From JAAETI01 sp965368515 (GTDB taxonomy: Bacteria; Actinomycetota; Acidimicrobiia; Spongiisociales; UBA5794): a stretch of 14,380 nt of DNA. The stretch's first letter is position 1; every line of letters begins with the position of its first letter. Of this stretch, positions 7,319 through 14,209 are shown in pieces. A program made the position numbers and the translations under genes. Below the pieces are notes generated by a model. The model made no database searches, was not told the origin of the DNA, and was given only the letters and a program-made list of their open reading frames with translations. The DNA lies in contig CBDUNF010000075.1 in assembly GCA_965368515.1 (NCBI GenBank), forward strand, positions 1-14,380. Reading direction: 5' to 3'.

Positions 7319-7319
7319 G

Positions 7320-7577
7320 GTGGCCAAGCCGACGAGAGTGACCAACTGTATACGCCAAATGCGGGCCGATCGCGGTGACATGACGCAAGGAGAACTCGCA
7401 GAGCGGGTCGGCGTCACCCGGCAGACGATCAACGCAATCGAGAAGGGCAAGTACTCACCTTCGCTCGAAGTGGCCTTCCAGATCTCCGGCGTCCTCGGGC
7501 GTCGCCTGGAGGAGGTCTTCTCGTATCCAGAGCAGCGTGATCAACCGCAGTTCGGAGCAGGCGACTCGGCCAACTAG
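7320..7577 (+). CDS. XRE-family (YgzD-like) transcriptional regulator
   Basis: 85-residue DNA-binding protein. The helix-turn-helix runs from about 20 to 43 (MTQGELAERVGVTRQTINAIEKG), followed by YSPSLEVAFQISGVLGRRLEEVF, the standard ending of small Cro/CI-type YgzD repressors. Start: GTG at 7320, 1 bp after the membrane-protein stop, with GAGGGG (7308-7313) at 6-nt spacing. It most likely represses its own operon through the two 18-bp inverted repeats upstream; that link is inferred from position. The last 15 residues are polar and may be disordered. Confidence 0.9.
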   Translation: MAKPTRVTNCIRQMRADRGDMTQGELAERVGVTRQTINAIEKGKYSPSLEVAFQISGVLGRRLEEVFSYPEQRDQPQFGAGDSAN

Positions 7578-7685
7578 GCCGTGGTCGTCAGCGTCACGTC
7601 CCTGGCAGGATTGCGGAGACGCCGGCATCGCAGGGAGCGATCAGGGCGAGAGGTTCGGGTAAGAACACCGCACAAGTAGTGAGGG

Positions 7686-7714
7686 TTTACATACTGTGTA
7701 GCGTACTGTATAGT
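7686..7714 (+). promoter_or_regulatory. PadR-gene promoter, TTTACA-N17-TATAGT, leaderless
   Basis: The -35 TTTACA (7686-7691) and -10 TATAGT (7709-7714) are separated by the ideal 17 bp, each matching consensus at five of six positions. The -10 ends 7 nt before ATG 7722, so the transcript should begin at or one base before the start codon. The absence of any Shine-Dalgarno upstream of the ATG agrees. Confidence 0.65.
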
Positions 7715-7720
7715 GTGCAG
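7692..7720. repeat. Phased repeats TACTGTGTAG / TACTGTATAG in the PadR promoter
   Basis: TACTGTGTAG (7692-7701) and TACTGTATAG (7704-7713) match at nine of ten positions with a 12-bp period, and TGTGCAG (7714-7720) resembles a third partial copy. TACA-N5-TGTA at 7688-7700 forms a small dyad over the same stretch. They fill the promoter spacer and -10, the expected location of an autoregulatory PadR operator; this role is inferred. Confidence 0.5.
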
Positions 7721-7721
7721 C

Positions 7722-8066
7722 ATGGTATCGAAGAAGCAAGAGGTTGGCAGCGAGCGCCTCAGCCTCGAGCTACGCCGAGGTGCGATCGTCATCGCAATCC
7801 TCAGCCAACTCGCCGAACCTCTTTACGGCTATTCACTGCGGGAACGGCTGGCAGAGCGGGGACTCGAGGTCAACGAAGGCACGCTCTACCCCCTCCTTCG
7901 CCGCTTAGAGAGCCAAGGGCTCCTCAATAGCGACTGGGAGGTGGGGGAGGGACGTCCCCGTCGCTATTACCGCCTTTCCGCGGGAGGCAAGGAAGTACTC
8001 GCCGCATTGAAAACGGAATGGGAGGAGCTGGTGGGGGCGGTTGGCCGTTTGCTAGCCGGGAATTAG
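7722..8066 (+). CDS. PadR-family transcriptional regulator
   Basis: 114-residue winged-helix protein. The N-terminal helices LRRGAIVIAILSQLAEPLYGYSLRERL lead to the recognition segment NEGTLYPLLRRLESQGLL, then the wing GRPRRYYRLSAGGKEVL, all diagnostic for PadR. The short C-terminal helix (WEELVGAVGRLL) is the dimerisation part of the small PadR-s2 type. PadR repressors usually respond to small molecules or membrane stress; the ligand is unknown. The downstream HAAS-domain membrane protein begins 34 bp later and is the usual partner. The ATG at 7722 is preferred over an in-frame GTG at 7713, which falls inside the -10 box. Confidence 0.93.
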   Translation: MVSKKQEVGSERLSLELRRGAIVIAILSQLAEPLYGYSLRERLAERGLEVNEGTLYPLLRRLESQGLLNSDWEVGEGRPRRYYRLSAGGKEVLAALKTEWEELVGAVGRLLAGN

Positions 8067-8100
8067 GACGGATGTCTCGTCGCAACCAAAGGTGAGGACG

Positions 8101-9117
8101 ATGGATCTCATTGCACGCTACATACAGGAAGTTGAACGCCGCCTCCCGCGAGATCAGCGGGGTGACGTGGCAAAGGAACTGCGATCTTCTCTCGAGGACT
8201 CGCTCGAGAGCCGTGCTGGCATTTCGGTCGACTTGGTGGATGAGAAGCGAGTGACCGAACTTCTACTGGAATTCGGTCCGCCGCAAGAGGTGGCGGATTC
8301 GTTCCGAACCGGACCTGCCTACCTCATAGGACCAGCCCACTATCCCAGCTTCCTTAGAGCGATGAAGGTCGGTCTGGCCGTGGTCGGTGGCCTCATCGGG
8401 GTCGGCACGCTTATCGACATCATCGGTAGCTCAGGAAGCACCGGTGACTTGGGACGGATCGGCGCGAGGGCGATAACCAACGTACAGTTGGGATTCCTGG
8501 GTCTCCTTGGCCTTGTCGTCCTGATTTTTGCGATCATCGAGCGGAGGACAACGCCATTCGATCGAGCGCAGGCTGATTGGGACCCGAGTGATCTTCCACC
8601 CATCCGCGAAGACGCTGATGTTGTCGATCGCACGGGTGCGGTCGTCGGATTGGTGCTCGGCGCGGTCGCTCTTGCCTTGATTGTGTGCGCCCCCGAGTGG
8701 CTGCGGATTCACATGTGGAGCGATGGCGACCTGTTCACAGTCCCGCTGTTGGGATCCGCGCTGAGGGCAGAAATGCCGATACTCGTCCTCTACCTCGTGC
8801 TCAGCCTGACACTCGGGATAATCGTAGTGAAGAGGGGAGTATGGCGCCCGCAAACGCGTCTCGCGGATGCCGCGATCAGGACTGTCCTGGTGCTCTTCCT
8901 GGCAAGACTGTGGAACAAGGCGGACATGTTGCTTCCCGGCGAAACCGACCTGTTGAGCGCCGGGTGGCCGTCGCCGCAGGCGGCGGACTTCACCGATGTC
9001 GCCGACGAGGTCTTGTCCCCACTCCTCTGGTGGATCCTGCTGGCGGGAGTCTTGCTTGCAGCTTGGGCTTCCGTTCGGAAGATCATCGCGTTTCTGCGAA
9101 CTGTACGTAGCTCCTGA
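8101..9117 (+). CDS. HAAS-domain multi-pass membrane protein, PadR partner
   Basis: 338-residue protein. Residues 1-70 form a soluble helical domain, MDLIARYIQEVERRLP, then KELRSSLEDSLE and LLLEFGPPQEVADSF, which is the HAAS/DUF1700-like signature often encoded next to PadR. The rest has five to six hydrophobic segments (about 88-110, 126-147, 178-197, 225-245, perhaps 256-270, 305-323). It probably works with the upstream PadR as a membrane signalling or stress module; no enzymatic motif is seen. The start ATG at 8101 follows AGGTGAGG at good spacing; an in-frame GTG at 8092 overlaps that ribosome site and is rejected. Its 3' end converges on the DUF3472 gene. Confidence 0.85.
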   Translation: MDLIARYIQEVERRLPRDQRGDVAKELRSSLEDSLESRAGISVDLVDEKRVTELLLEFGPPQEVADSFRTGPAYLIGPAHYPSFLRAMKVGLAVVGGLIGVGTLIDIIGSSGSTGDLGRIGARAITNVQLGFLGLLGLVVLIFAIIERRTTPFDRAQADWDPSDLPPIREDADVVDRTGAVVGLVLGAVALALIVCAPEWLRIHMWSDGDLFTVPLLGSALRAEMPILVLYLVLSLTLGIIVVKRGVWRPQTRLADAAIRTVLVLFLARLWNKADMLLPGETDLLSAGWPSPQAADFTDVADEVLSPLLWWILLAGVLLAAWASVRKIIAFLRTVRSS

Positions 9118-9160
9118 ACCAAGCCGAGATGATGGAAGATGTCCACCTGGTCGCACGAAG

Positions 9161-10408
9161 CTAGCGGTACGGGACACCGGACAGATTCGGTATCCGTCGC
9201 TCATTGGGCATCGAATCAGTGAAAGAGGCTCCGATCGGGGGCTCAGAGGCGGCCTGTGCGGCACCGGTCGCGATCCGAATGCCGAATCCACCATCCGAAT
9301 CAGCTGCAGCCGCCAGGTTCTCGAGGGGATGGGGGCTGTATGCCGTGACTCTCGCCCGTGTGATTGGCGTCAACTGCTTGGAGGCCCCGGCGATCCAGGG
9401 GTTCGCAAAGCGAGCCGAGCGGAGGCGGTAGGGAGACCGTGCGGCTGGATCAACGCCGTTGGCGTTGCCGGTACGGGCAAAATCCTCGATGAATGCGTAG
9501 GGGTGGCTCATCGTGACCCCGCCGGTATCGGAACGCACGATGGCACCCAGGCTGACCCAGGGGTCGGCGCCCGAGGCGATGTAGGCGGTGAGGACGGTGT
9601 CGACACCTAATGGTTCAGCAGTAATGCATAACCGTATGGGTCCAGAAGCGTCAGCCGGTCGGTTGAGCGGCAGCCGCACCGAGCTACCCGAGCCCTCTCC
9701 GCTGAAGGCGGTAGCAATCGCACCGTGATGGGCAGCGACAACTGTTGCCAGCGCTCCAGCGACCGGCCGTTCTTCGTCTGCCATTCGGTGCCAAACTGAG
9801 AAGATTGCTAGCCGGCTACCGTCCGTGAGTCGCTGGATTCCCGCATAGCCGGAAGGAGCGGGGTTCTGTGCGTTGGCACCAAACCCCGATGTGCACAGGA
9901 ATGTCCCCGGCGGATCGTGCGCGGGATAGACCTCGTTGTAGAGCATCGCTATACCGTCTGCTGCTTGGTACCGAAGATGTATCGACCGGGCATCGGCCAC
10001 ACAATCGGGCCCGAGCAGCCACATCGAGGAGCGGTCTCCGGCCGGGCGCAATGTCAGGCCGTATTCCCCGGTCGGGGCCTGCGGGGTCGCCACAGCCAAC
10101 GCCCGGTTTGGATCCTCGGCGCTCGCGACAACTATGTAGCTGGTCGTGTCCCCAACGGGACGTAGCACCCAGCAGCCTGCCTCTGGCAGAGCCGATTCAT
10201 CGAGGGCAACGTTGCCGTTATAGCTGGTCAGCGAGTGACGCCGATTCGCACCCGACAGAAGATGGAACGTGCCACGTACGTTGGCCTCTTCAAGGAACCA
10301 ATCCGCCGAATGCGCAAGATCAGCGCCCGGGGACGCGACAACTGGGTGTGATGCGCTATTCCTCACGAGATAGCGTTGGGCAAGCCTATTGAGGAACCGC
10401 TGACGCAT
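9161..10408 (-). CDS. DUF3472-domain protein with an extra N-terminal beta-rich domain
   Basis: 415-residue protein. Residues about 140-310 carry the DUF3472 wording: YNEVYP (157-162), GTFLCTSGFG (168-177), GYAGIQ (187-192), IFSVWH (202-207), FSGEGSG (235-241), and a later WVSLGAIVRS (284-293). DUF3472 proteins are often secreted and linked to polysaccharides. Here, however, no signal peptide precedes it from the ATG at 10408 or from a longer in-frame start at 10477, which would overlap the upstream gene by about 59 bp. Residues about 35-135 show repeating aromatic/Ser-Tyr strands (FHLLSGANRRHSL, SYIVVASAEDPNRALAV) that suggest a small beta-trefoil-type binding domain; that is a guess from pattern alone. 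It begins 10 bp after the DUF1003 gene and is probably cotranscribed. Confidence 0.8.
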   Translation of the reverse strand: MRQRFLNRLAQRYLVRNSASHPVVASPGADLAHSADWFLEEANVRGTFHLLSGANRRHSLTSYNGNVALDESALPEAGCWVLRPVGDTTSYIVVASAEDPNRALAVATPQAPTGEYGLTLRPAGDRSSMWLLGPDCVADARSIHLRYQAADGIAMLYNEVYPAHDPPGTFLCTSGFGANAQNPAPSGYAGIQRLTDGSRLAIFSVWHRMADEERPVAGALATVVAAHHGAIATAFSGEGSGSSVRLPLNRPADASGPIRLCITAEPLGVDTVLTAYIASGADPWVSLGAIVRSDTGGVTMSHPYAFIEDFARTGNANGVDPAARSPYRLRSARFANPWIAGASKQLTPITRARVTAYSPHPLENLAAAADSDGGFGIRIATGAAQAASEPPIGASFTDSMPNERRIPNLSGVPYR

Positions 10409-10418
10409 CGCAATCAGC

Positions 10419-10847
10419 CTACGCGTCCCGGGTGAAGTCACCGAGTCGGCTGTCGAGCGATGCGACCGTTGCGGCAACCCTGTGCATGTCAGCTTCTGTG
10501 TTCATCGCGATCCTGAAAGCCTCTTCGTCACGCTGACGATCGCTCATCGCGGCACGACGTTGGGCAAGCAGAATAAGGGGCCCCTGCAAAGCGGCAACCG
10601 TGGCCAGGACGGCGCTAACCCAGGCCAAGACTACGACCGGATACGGCTCGAACGGGTGGGTAGCCACGTTCCACACGATCCAGAGAGCGACAGCGGTCAA
10701 GATCCCTGTTGGGAACCACCAGGTCGCGACGAAAGCTGCCACCCGCGCCGCAATCCTCTCGCCGGAGCTCGTCTCGGGTGCCTGATACATACTCAAGTGG
10801 TGCCCGCACGACGGGCACTCCACCAATGGTTCCACTTCATCCTCCAT
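10419..10847 (-). CDS. DUF1003 membrane protein with an N-terminal Cys/His motif
   Basis: 142-residue protein. ERIAARVAAFVATWWF (30-45) leads into a membrane hairpin, with FEPYP (66-70) standing for the family FDPYP and LILLAQRRAAMSDRQRDEE (91-109) after the second helix: the DUF1003 signature. Ahead of it is CPSCGHH (11-17), a small zinc-knuckle-like motif. Family function is unknown. The ATG at 10847 is chosen; an in-frame TTG at 10937 would add 30 residues of unlike character. There is no clear Shine-Dalgarno. It heads a pair with the DUF3472 gene and diverges from the small lipoprotein gene at 10943. Confidence 0.85.
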   Translation of the reverse strand: MEDEVEPLVECPSCGHHLSMYQAPETSSGERIAARVAAFVATWWFPTGILTAVALWIVWNVATHPFEPYPVVVLAWVSAVLATVAALQGPLILLAQRRAAMSDRQRDEEAFRIAMNTEADMHRVAATVASLDSRLGDFTRDA

Positions 10848-10942
10848 GCGACTCGAATAGCTTCCAATTGTGGCCTCTGCCCGCACGACATGGGGTGGAA
10901 TCTCCGGGGAACCGCGCTGGCGTGACGCGGCGTCCAAGTGTC

Positions 10943-11281
10943 ATGGATTGGCGAAACATCATCGGAGGGCTGGCGATTCTCATCGTTGCGGCTTGCGGAA
11001 CGTCCCCGACATCGTCCTCCGCGACGCCAGAAGCAGCCAGCTCCGCACCGCTGACTGTCTTCACTCATTGTGGATTCTGGGAGATCACATTCGATGGCCG
11101 GACCTGGACTCCGACGTCGATCGACCGTGGGGACATGCCGGAAGGCTCCGACTCCATGGCCACCCCCGGAATCGCAAACGTGGTGTCGACAGACCGACTG
11201 GTCTTCACTGCCGACTCGGGCCTGGTGGTCGAGTTTGCGCCGGCTCCTCCTGAACTCGATCCGATTCCCGGCTGCGATTGA
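10943..11281 (+). CDS. Small putative lipoprotein
   Basis: 112-residue protein with a short type II signal peptide (hydrophobic core GGLAILIVAAC, lipidated Cys18), a Ser/Thr/Ala linker to about residue 36, and a small beta-rich domain containing THCGFWEITFDGRTW. Cys43 and the near-terminal Cys (IPGCD) could pair. Short actinobacterial lipoproteins with a similar HCG...GRTW core are common, but their role is not known to me. The ATG at 10943 is the only start giving a signal peptide. It lies 95 bp from the divergent DUF1003 gene. The 132 bp after its stop hold no gene I can support. Confidence 0.7.
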   Translation: MDWRNIIGGLAILIVAACGTSPTSSSATPEAASSAPLTVFTHCGFWEITFDGRTWTPTSIDRGDMPEGSDSMATPGIANVVSTDRLVFTADSGLVVEFAPAPPELDPIPGCD

Positions 11282-11413
11282 CGTCTATCGCATCACACCG
11301 TCGAGTCCCACCGGGGCGGCCAATCGTTCGCATTGCGATCGCGTTGAGACGGCGGGTGAGCCCCGCACTCCAGGAGATGATCGTCGCCGCTTGGGACGCC
11401 TACCTGTCGGCTC
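11282..11413. other. Non-coding gap between convergent genes
   Basis: 132 bp between the small lipoprotein and the beta-propeller gene. A 63-codon frame starting with TTG at 11278 crosses it and runs into the propeller gene antisense; it has no ribosome site, so no gene is called. No terminator hairpin with a T-run was seen. Confidence 0.4.
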
Positions 11414-12328
11414 CTAGCGATCCACCCGCACGATCTCGTAGGGCGTGGTCGGGAGCGGCGGGGTATTGAACTTTGCATTCACGGCGAAAAGGCTGCGCCC
11501 AAACTGGGCTGCGGTTGTGGGCACATCGAACGCCGGGCTCGTCAGCGCATCTACAACGCGTCCCTCCCTCAGGTCATTCGAGAGCCGGATCTCCGTTATC
11601 TGGTTCTTACCTCCCTCGACCGCGTAGAGCGTACGGCCGATGAGCACGAGCCCGTCACCGTTGACCACATCGCCTCCGAGATCGATCACGCTGGCCAAAC
11701 CGGTCCCGGGGTCAACGGTATAGATCTCACCAAAAGCACTGTTGACGACTATGAGCACCTTGCCGTTTCGGGTCGCCTCAATCCCGTTGGCGTTGAAGTC
11801 ACCCGGGCTGAACTGGAAATCACCACCGAGCGGAATCGTCCTGGCGTCGCCAGCCACCTCACCACGAGAGTTGAGAGGAACCTCGTAGATCTGCGGTGCG
11901 AACGAGTCGGTGAAATACGCAGCCCGGCCCGTGACGATGACATCATTCACGAAACCCGCGGAAACGAGATCAACGGTTTCGACGAGGCCGCCGGACTCCC
12001 CGTCATAGATGTAGGCGTTGCCGTCCGGTCCTCCTGCCACGAATAGGTGTCCGGAGCGGTTGTCGAAGGCCATGCCCACGGCCAGGCGCCCCTCGACACC
12101 GGCGACGAACACGTCGCCTTCACCAGTGCTCAGATCGCCCTTCCAGATCGCCCCATCAACGAGCGAACCGACGTAGGCCGTGGACCCCCGGCCGACGGCG
12201 ATGCCTTCCGGGAAGAAACCGTTGGGTAGGTCGATCACATCCGGATAGGTTGGCGACGCTGCGCTAACAGGAGCCGCAACGGCCATGATCAGGGCGACGA
12301 GTAGGCCGTGAATTGAAGTACGACGCAT
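11414..12328 (-). CDS. Secreted six-bladed beta-propeller (SMP-30/NHL-like) protein
   Basis: 304-residue protein with a Sec signal peptide (MRRTS, a hydrophobic stretch to about residue 20, then a probable cut after VSAA near 24). The mature part is a series of about six beta-sheet repeats with recurring Y/FVA-G-DG-IY, GNAYIYDG and TLYAVEGGKNQITEI wording, as in SMP-30/gluconolactonase-like propellers. PEGIAVG (about 41-47), NDVIV, ANGIEAT and NGDGLVL fit propeller loop positions. No enzyme activity can be assigned with confidence. The start is secure: GGAGGG lies 9 nt upstream of the ATG at 12328. It diverges from the cutinase-family gene. Confidence 0.8.
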   Translation of the reverse strand: MRRTSIHGLLVALIMAVAAPVSAASPTYPDVIDLPNGFFPEGIAVGRGSTAYVGSLVDGAIWKGDLSTGEGDVFVAGVEGRLAVGMAFDNRSGHLFVAGGPDGNAYIYDGESGGLVETVDLVSAGFVNDVIVTGRAAYFTDSFAPQIYEVPLNSRGEVAGDARTIPLGGDFQFSPGDFNANGIEATRNGKVLIVVNSAFGEIYTVDPGTGLASVIDLGGDVVNGDGLVLIGRTLYAVEGGKNQITEIRLSNDLREGRVVDALTSPAFDVPTTAAQFGRSLFAVNAKFNTPPLPTTPYEIVRVDR

Positions 12329-12346
12329 GGTTGATATCCCTCCCTA

Positions 12347-12364
12347 GGTAGGAACGACCCTACC
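12347..12364. promoter_or_regulatory. Inverted repeat GGTAGG-N6-CCTACC upstream of the propeller gene
   Basis: Perfect 6-bp arms with a 6-nt centre, 19 bp before the propeller ATG. It covers a candidate minus-strand -10 box, TAGGGT (12357-12362), and the expected start site. It could be an operator or a short leader hairpin. Weak evidence. Confidence 0.3.
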
Positions 12365-12436
12365 GATCGGTGTGCGCTATCTGGACGTACTCTGCACATG
12401 GATGCCCGTTCAGTTTGTGTTCGCGGGCGCTTGTAT

Positions 12437-12452
12437 CCGGCGACAGCGCCGG
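12437..12452 (+). promoter_or_regulatory. Short hairpin CCGGCG-ACAG-CGCCGG before the cutinase start
   Basis: Perfect, very GC-rich 6-bp stem with a 4-nt loop, ending 13 nt before the chosen GTG. If that start is right, the hairpin sits where a ribosome site would be and could reduce translation. If translation starts at the upstream in-frame GTG at 12370, it is simply coding. Confidence 0.3.
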
Positions 12453-12465
12453 CATTGCTGAGTGC

Positions 12466-13335
12466 GTGACATCATTAGGGTCGGTCTCCAAGCACGTTCG
12501 GAGACGCCCTTTGCCTACACGCTCACTAAGAGTCATTGTTGCCATCGCAGTGGTGACGGCCGGCATCATTGCTGCGGTGTTTGCGGTCGGATTGCCGGAA
12601 GATGCCATCGTCACGGTGCAATTGGACTGGACAATCGAAGACCCGTGCCCGGATGCCGTGTTGATAGGTGCTGCAGGCTCTGGCCAGCGCGACGACGTAC
12701 TTGGCGTCGGCCCGCAGGTGGAATCCGCGGTTTCCGAATTCGCCAATCATCTCAGGGAGGAGTCTGCGGTATCGCTGTTCGCAGGTTTCATCGCGCTCGA
12801 CTATCGGGCACCGGGCATCATCGAAAGCAGCCTGCAGGGCTTGGCCGGCGATGGCATGTTCGCCTCAATAGCTGAAGGACGGGAGAAGATGACATCGCTT
12901 GTTGGGTCGATCAGTGAGCGATGCCAGGATTCGATCATCTACCTGATTGGATACTCTCAAGGTGCTTCGGTCGTGCACATGACGGTCGTAGACATGCCCA
13001 CGGAACTACAGAGCGCCATCGGCGCCGCCGTTGTGCTTGCCGACCCCTATCGAGATGCGGATGATCCCTACGCACAGCACTTCACGACAGACCAAGACGC
13101 TGTCGTTGGTGGAACAGCCGCCGAGCCCACAGGCGATGGCGCACTTGCCGGTCTGCCACTACCCGCTTGGGTGGAGGGATCGTTCTACTCCGCCTGCGCC
13201 CGTCGCGACACGGTATGCAGCTTTGCGCTTCGGGACCTGCTCGCCACTGAAACGGTGCACACCGAAGACACATACAACGGGCTTGGTCCCCAAATGGGAG
13301 CCCTCCTCGCGAGTGACCTACTGAGCAAGACCTAG
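12466..13335 (+). CDS. Cutinase-family serine hydrolase with an N-terminal membrane anchor
   Basis: 289-residue alpha/beta hydrolase. From GTG 12466: a basic N-terminus, a membrane anchor or uncleaved signal at about 22-42, then the cutinase domain. The catalytic serine is Ser164 in GYSQG. Asp248 lies between Cys244 and Cys251 and His265 is in VHTED, reproducing the Ser-Asp-His order and the disulfide around the Asp known from cutinases. A second Cys pair (Cys61, Cys153) matches the other conserved disulfide, and CPDAVLIGAAGSGQ (61-74) is the oxyanion-side strand. It would hydrolyse esters such as cutin-like polyesters or lipids outside the membrane. The start is uncertain: a GTG at 12370 would add 32 residues with no feature. 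The stop overlaps that of the convergent ICL-type gene. Confidence 0.87.
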   Translation: MTSLGSVSKHVRRRPLPTRSLRVIVAIAVVTAGIIAAVFAVGLPEDAIVTVQLDWTIEDPCPDAVLIGAAGSGQRDDVLGVGPQVESAVSEFANHLREESAVSLFAGFIALDYRAPGIIESSLQGLAGDGMFASIAEGREKMTSLVGSISERCQDSIIYLIGYSQGASVVHMTVVDMPTELQSAIGAAVVLADPYRDADDPYAQHFTTDQDAVVGGTAAEPTGDGALAGLPLPAWVEGSFYSACARRDTVCSFALRDLLATETVHTEDTYNGLGPQMGALLASDLLSKT

Positions 13336-14141
13336 CTCTCGAATATGCCATTCAGGTCAACATTCGGACGGTCTGGCCAACCGTACCCAAATGTGCCTTC
13401 TTCCATCAGTTCTCTGGCGCCGGCGTAGAAAGCGGAGAACGCCGCCCGCGAGAGCCCACTGCCGACACTGACCCGAGCGACTCCGAGATCCTCGAGGGAT
13501 TGCACCGTCATCGACGGCAACGCCAACACGTTCACAGGAATACTGACCGTCTCCACGATCCTCCTAATGATGTCGGGATCCTCGATACCGGGGGCATACA
13601 CGACGTCGGCGCCAGCCTCTTCGAAGGCCACGAGTCTTGCGATCGTGTCGTCGGTATCGGCTCGCCCGTGAAGGAAGTTCTCCGCACGGGCCGTCAAAGT
13701 GAAAGGAAAGCCGGCGGTCCTGGCTGCGCTGGCTGCAGCCACAACACGCTCAACGGCAAGGTCAAAATCGTAGATCGGAGATTGAGGATGCCCGGTAGCA
13801 TCTTCCACGGAACAGCCGACGATGCCCGTTGCTGTCGCCGCGGCGATGGTCTCTGCCACACCCTCCGGGTCGTCAGCAAAGCAGTTCTCCAGGTCTGCTG
13901 AAACAGGGAGCGTCGTGGCAGCCGCGATCTCTCGCGCATGCGCCAACACGTCGGTTCGGCCGATAGCACCGTCGGGTCGACCCCTGGAGTGGGCGAAGCC
14001 GGCGCTAGTTGTCGCAAGGGCCTCGAATCCAAGGTGTTCGAGAAGGCGAGTGGACCCGATATCCCACGGATTGGGAAGAACGAGGATCTCAGGCCGGCGA
14101 TGCATCTCGGCGAAGCGGGCTGCCTTCGCAGCGAATTCCAT
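13332..14141 (-). CDS. Isocitrate lyase/PEP mutase family protein
   Basis: 269-residue TIM-barrel enzyme. LPNPWD (22-27) is the opening signature, SADLENCF (81-88) the active-site strand with Asp83, SVEDATG (111-117) has the metal-linked Glu113, TARAENFL (150-157) follows, and VNVLALPS (203-210) closes the barrel. These place it in the short ICL/PEPM group (phosphonomutase 2 type), which breaks or forms C-C or P-C bonds next to a 2-oxo acid. The residues that separate the activities cannot be settled by eye, so the substrate is open. It is much shorter than true isocitrate lyases. The ATG at 14141 has the ribosome site AGAGGAG (14151-14157). The first bases of its stop codon overlap the cutinase stop. 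Confidence 0.88.
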   Translation of the reverse strand: MEFAAKAARFAEMHRRPEILVLPNPWDIGSTRLLEHLGFEALATTSAGFAHSRGRPDGAIGRTDVLAHAREIAAATTLPVSADLENCFADDPEGVAETIAAATATGIVGCSVEDATGHPQSPIYDFDLAVERVVAAASAARTAGFPFTLTARAENFLHGRADTDDTIARLVAFEEAGADVVYAPGIEDPDIIRRIVETVSIPVNVLALPSMTVQSLEDLGVARVSVGSGLSRAAFSAFYAGARELMEEGTFGYGWPDRPNVDLNGIFES

Positions 14142-14167
14142 GGCTGAGCTCTCCTCTGGTCCAGGGC

Positions 14168-14188
14168 CCCGGTCGGCTTCGGACCGGG
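14168..14188 (-). promoter_or_regulatory. Leader hairpin of the ICL/PEPM gene
   Basis: CCCGGTC (14168-14174) and GACCGGG (14182-14188) form a perfect 7-bp stem with a 7-nt loop, within the predicted 5' leader of the minus-strand gene and about 10 nt upstream of its ribosome site. There is no U-run, so this is not a standard terminator. Regulatory role unknown. Confidence 0.3.
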
Positions 14189-14209
14189 ATCCTGTGACCG
14201 CTCGCCCGA

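Noticed and set aside
7578..7685. TCCCTG...CAGGGA pair after the XRE gene as a terminator
   Set aside because: 26-nt loop and no T-run; not a convincing rho-independent terminator.
11278..11469. 63-codon plus-strand frame after the small lipoprotein
   Set aside because: TTG start overlapping the previous stop, no ribosome site, and it runs antisense into the propeller gene.
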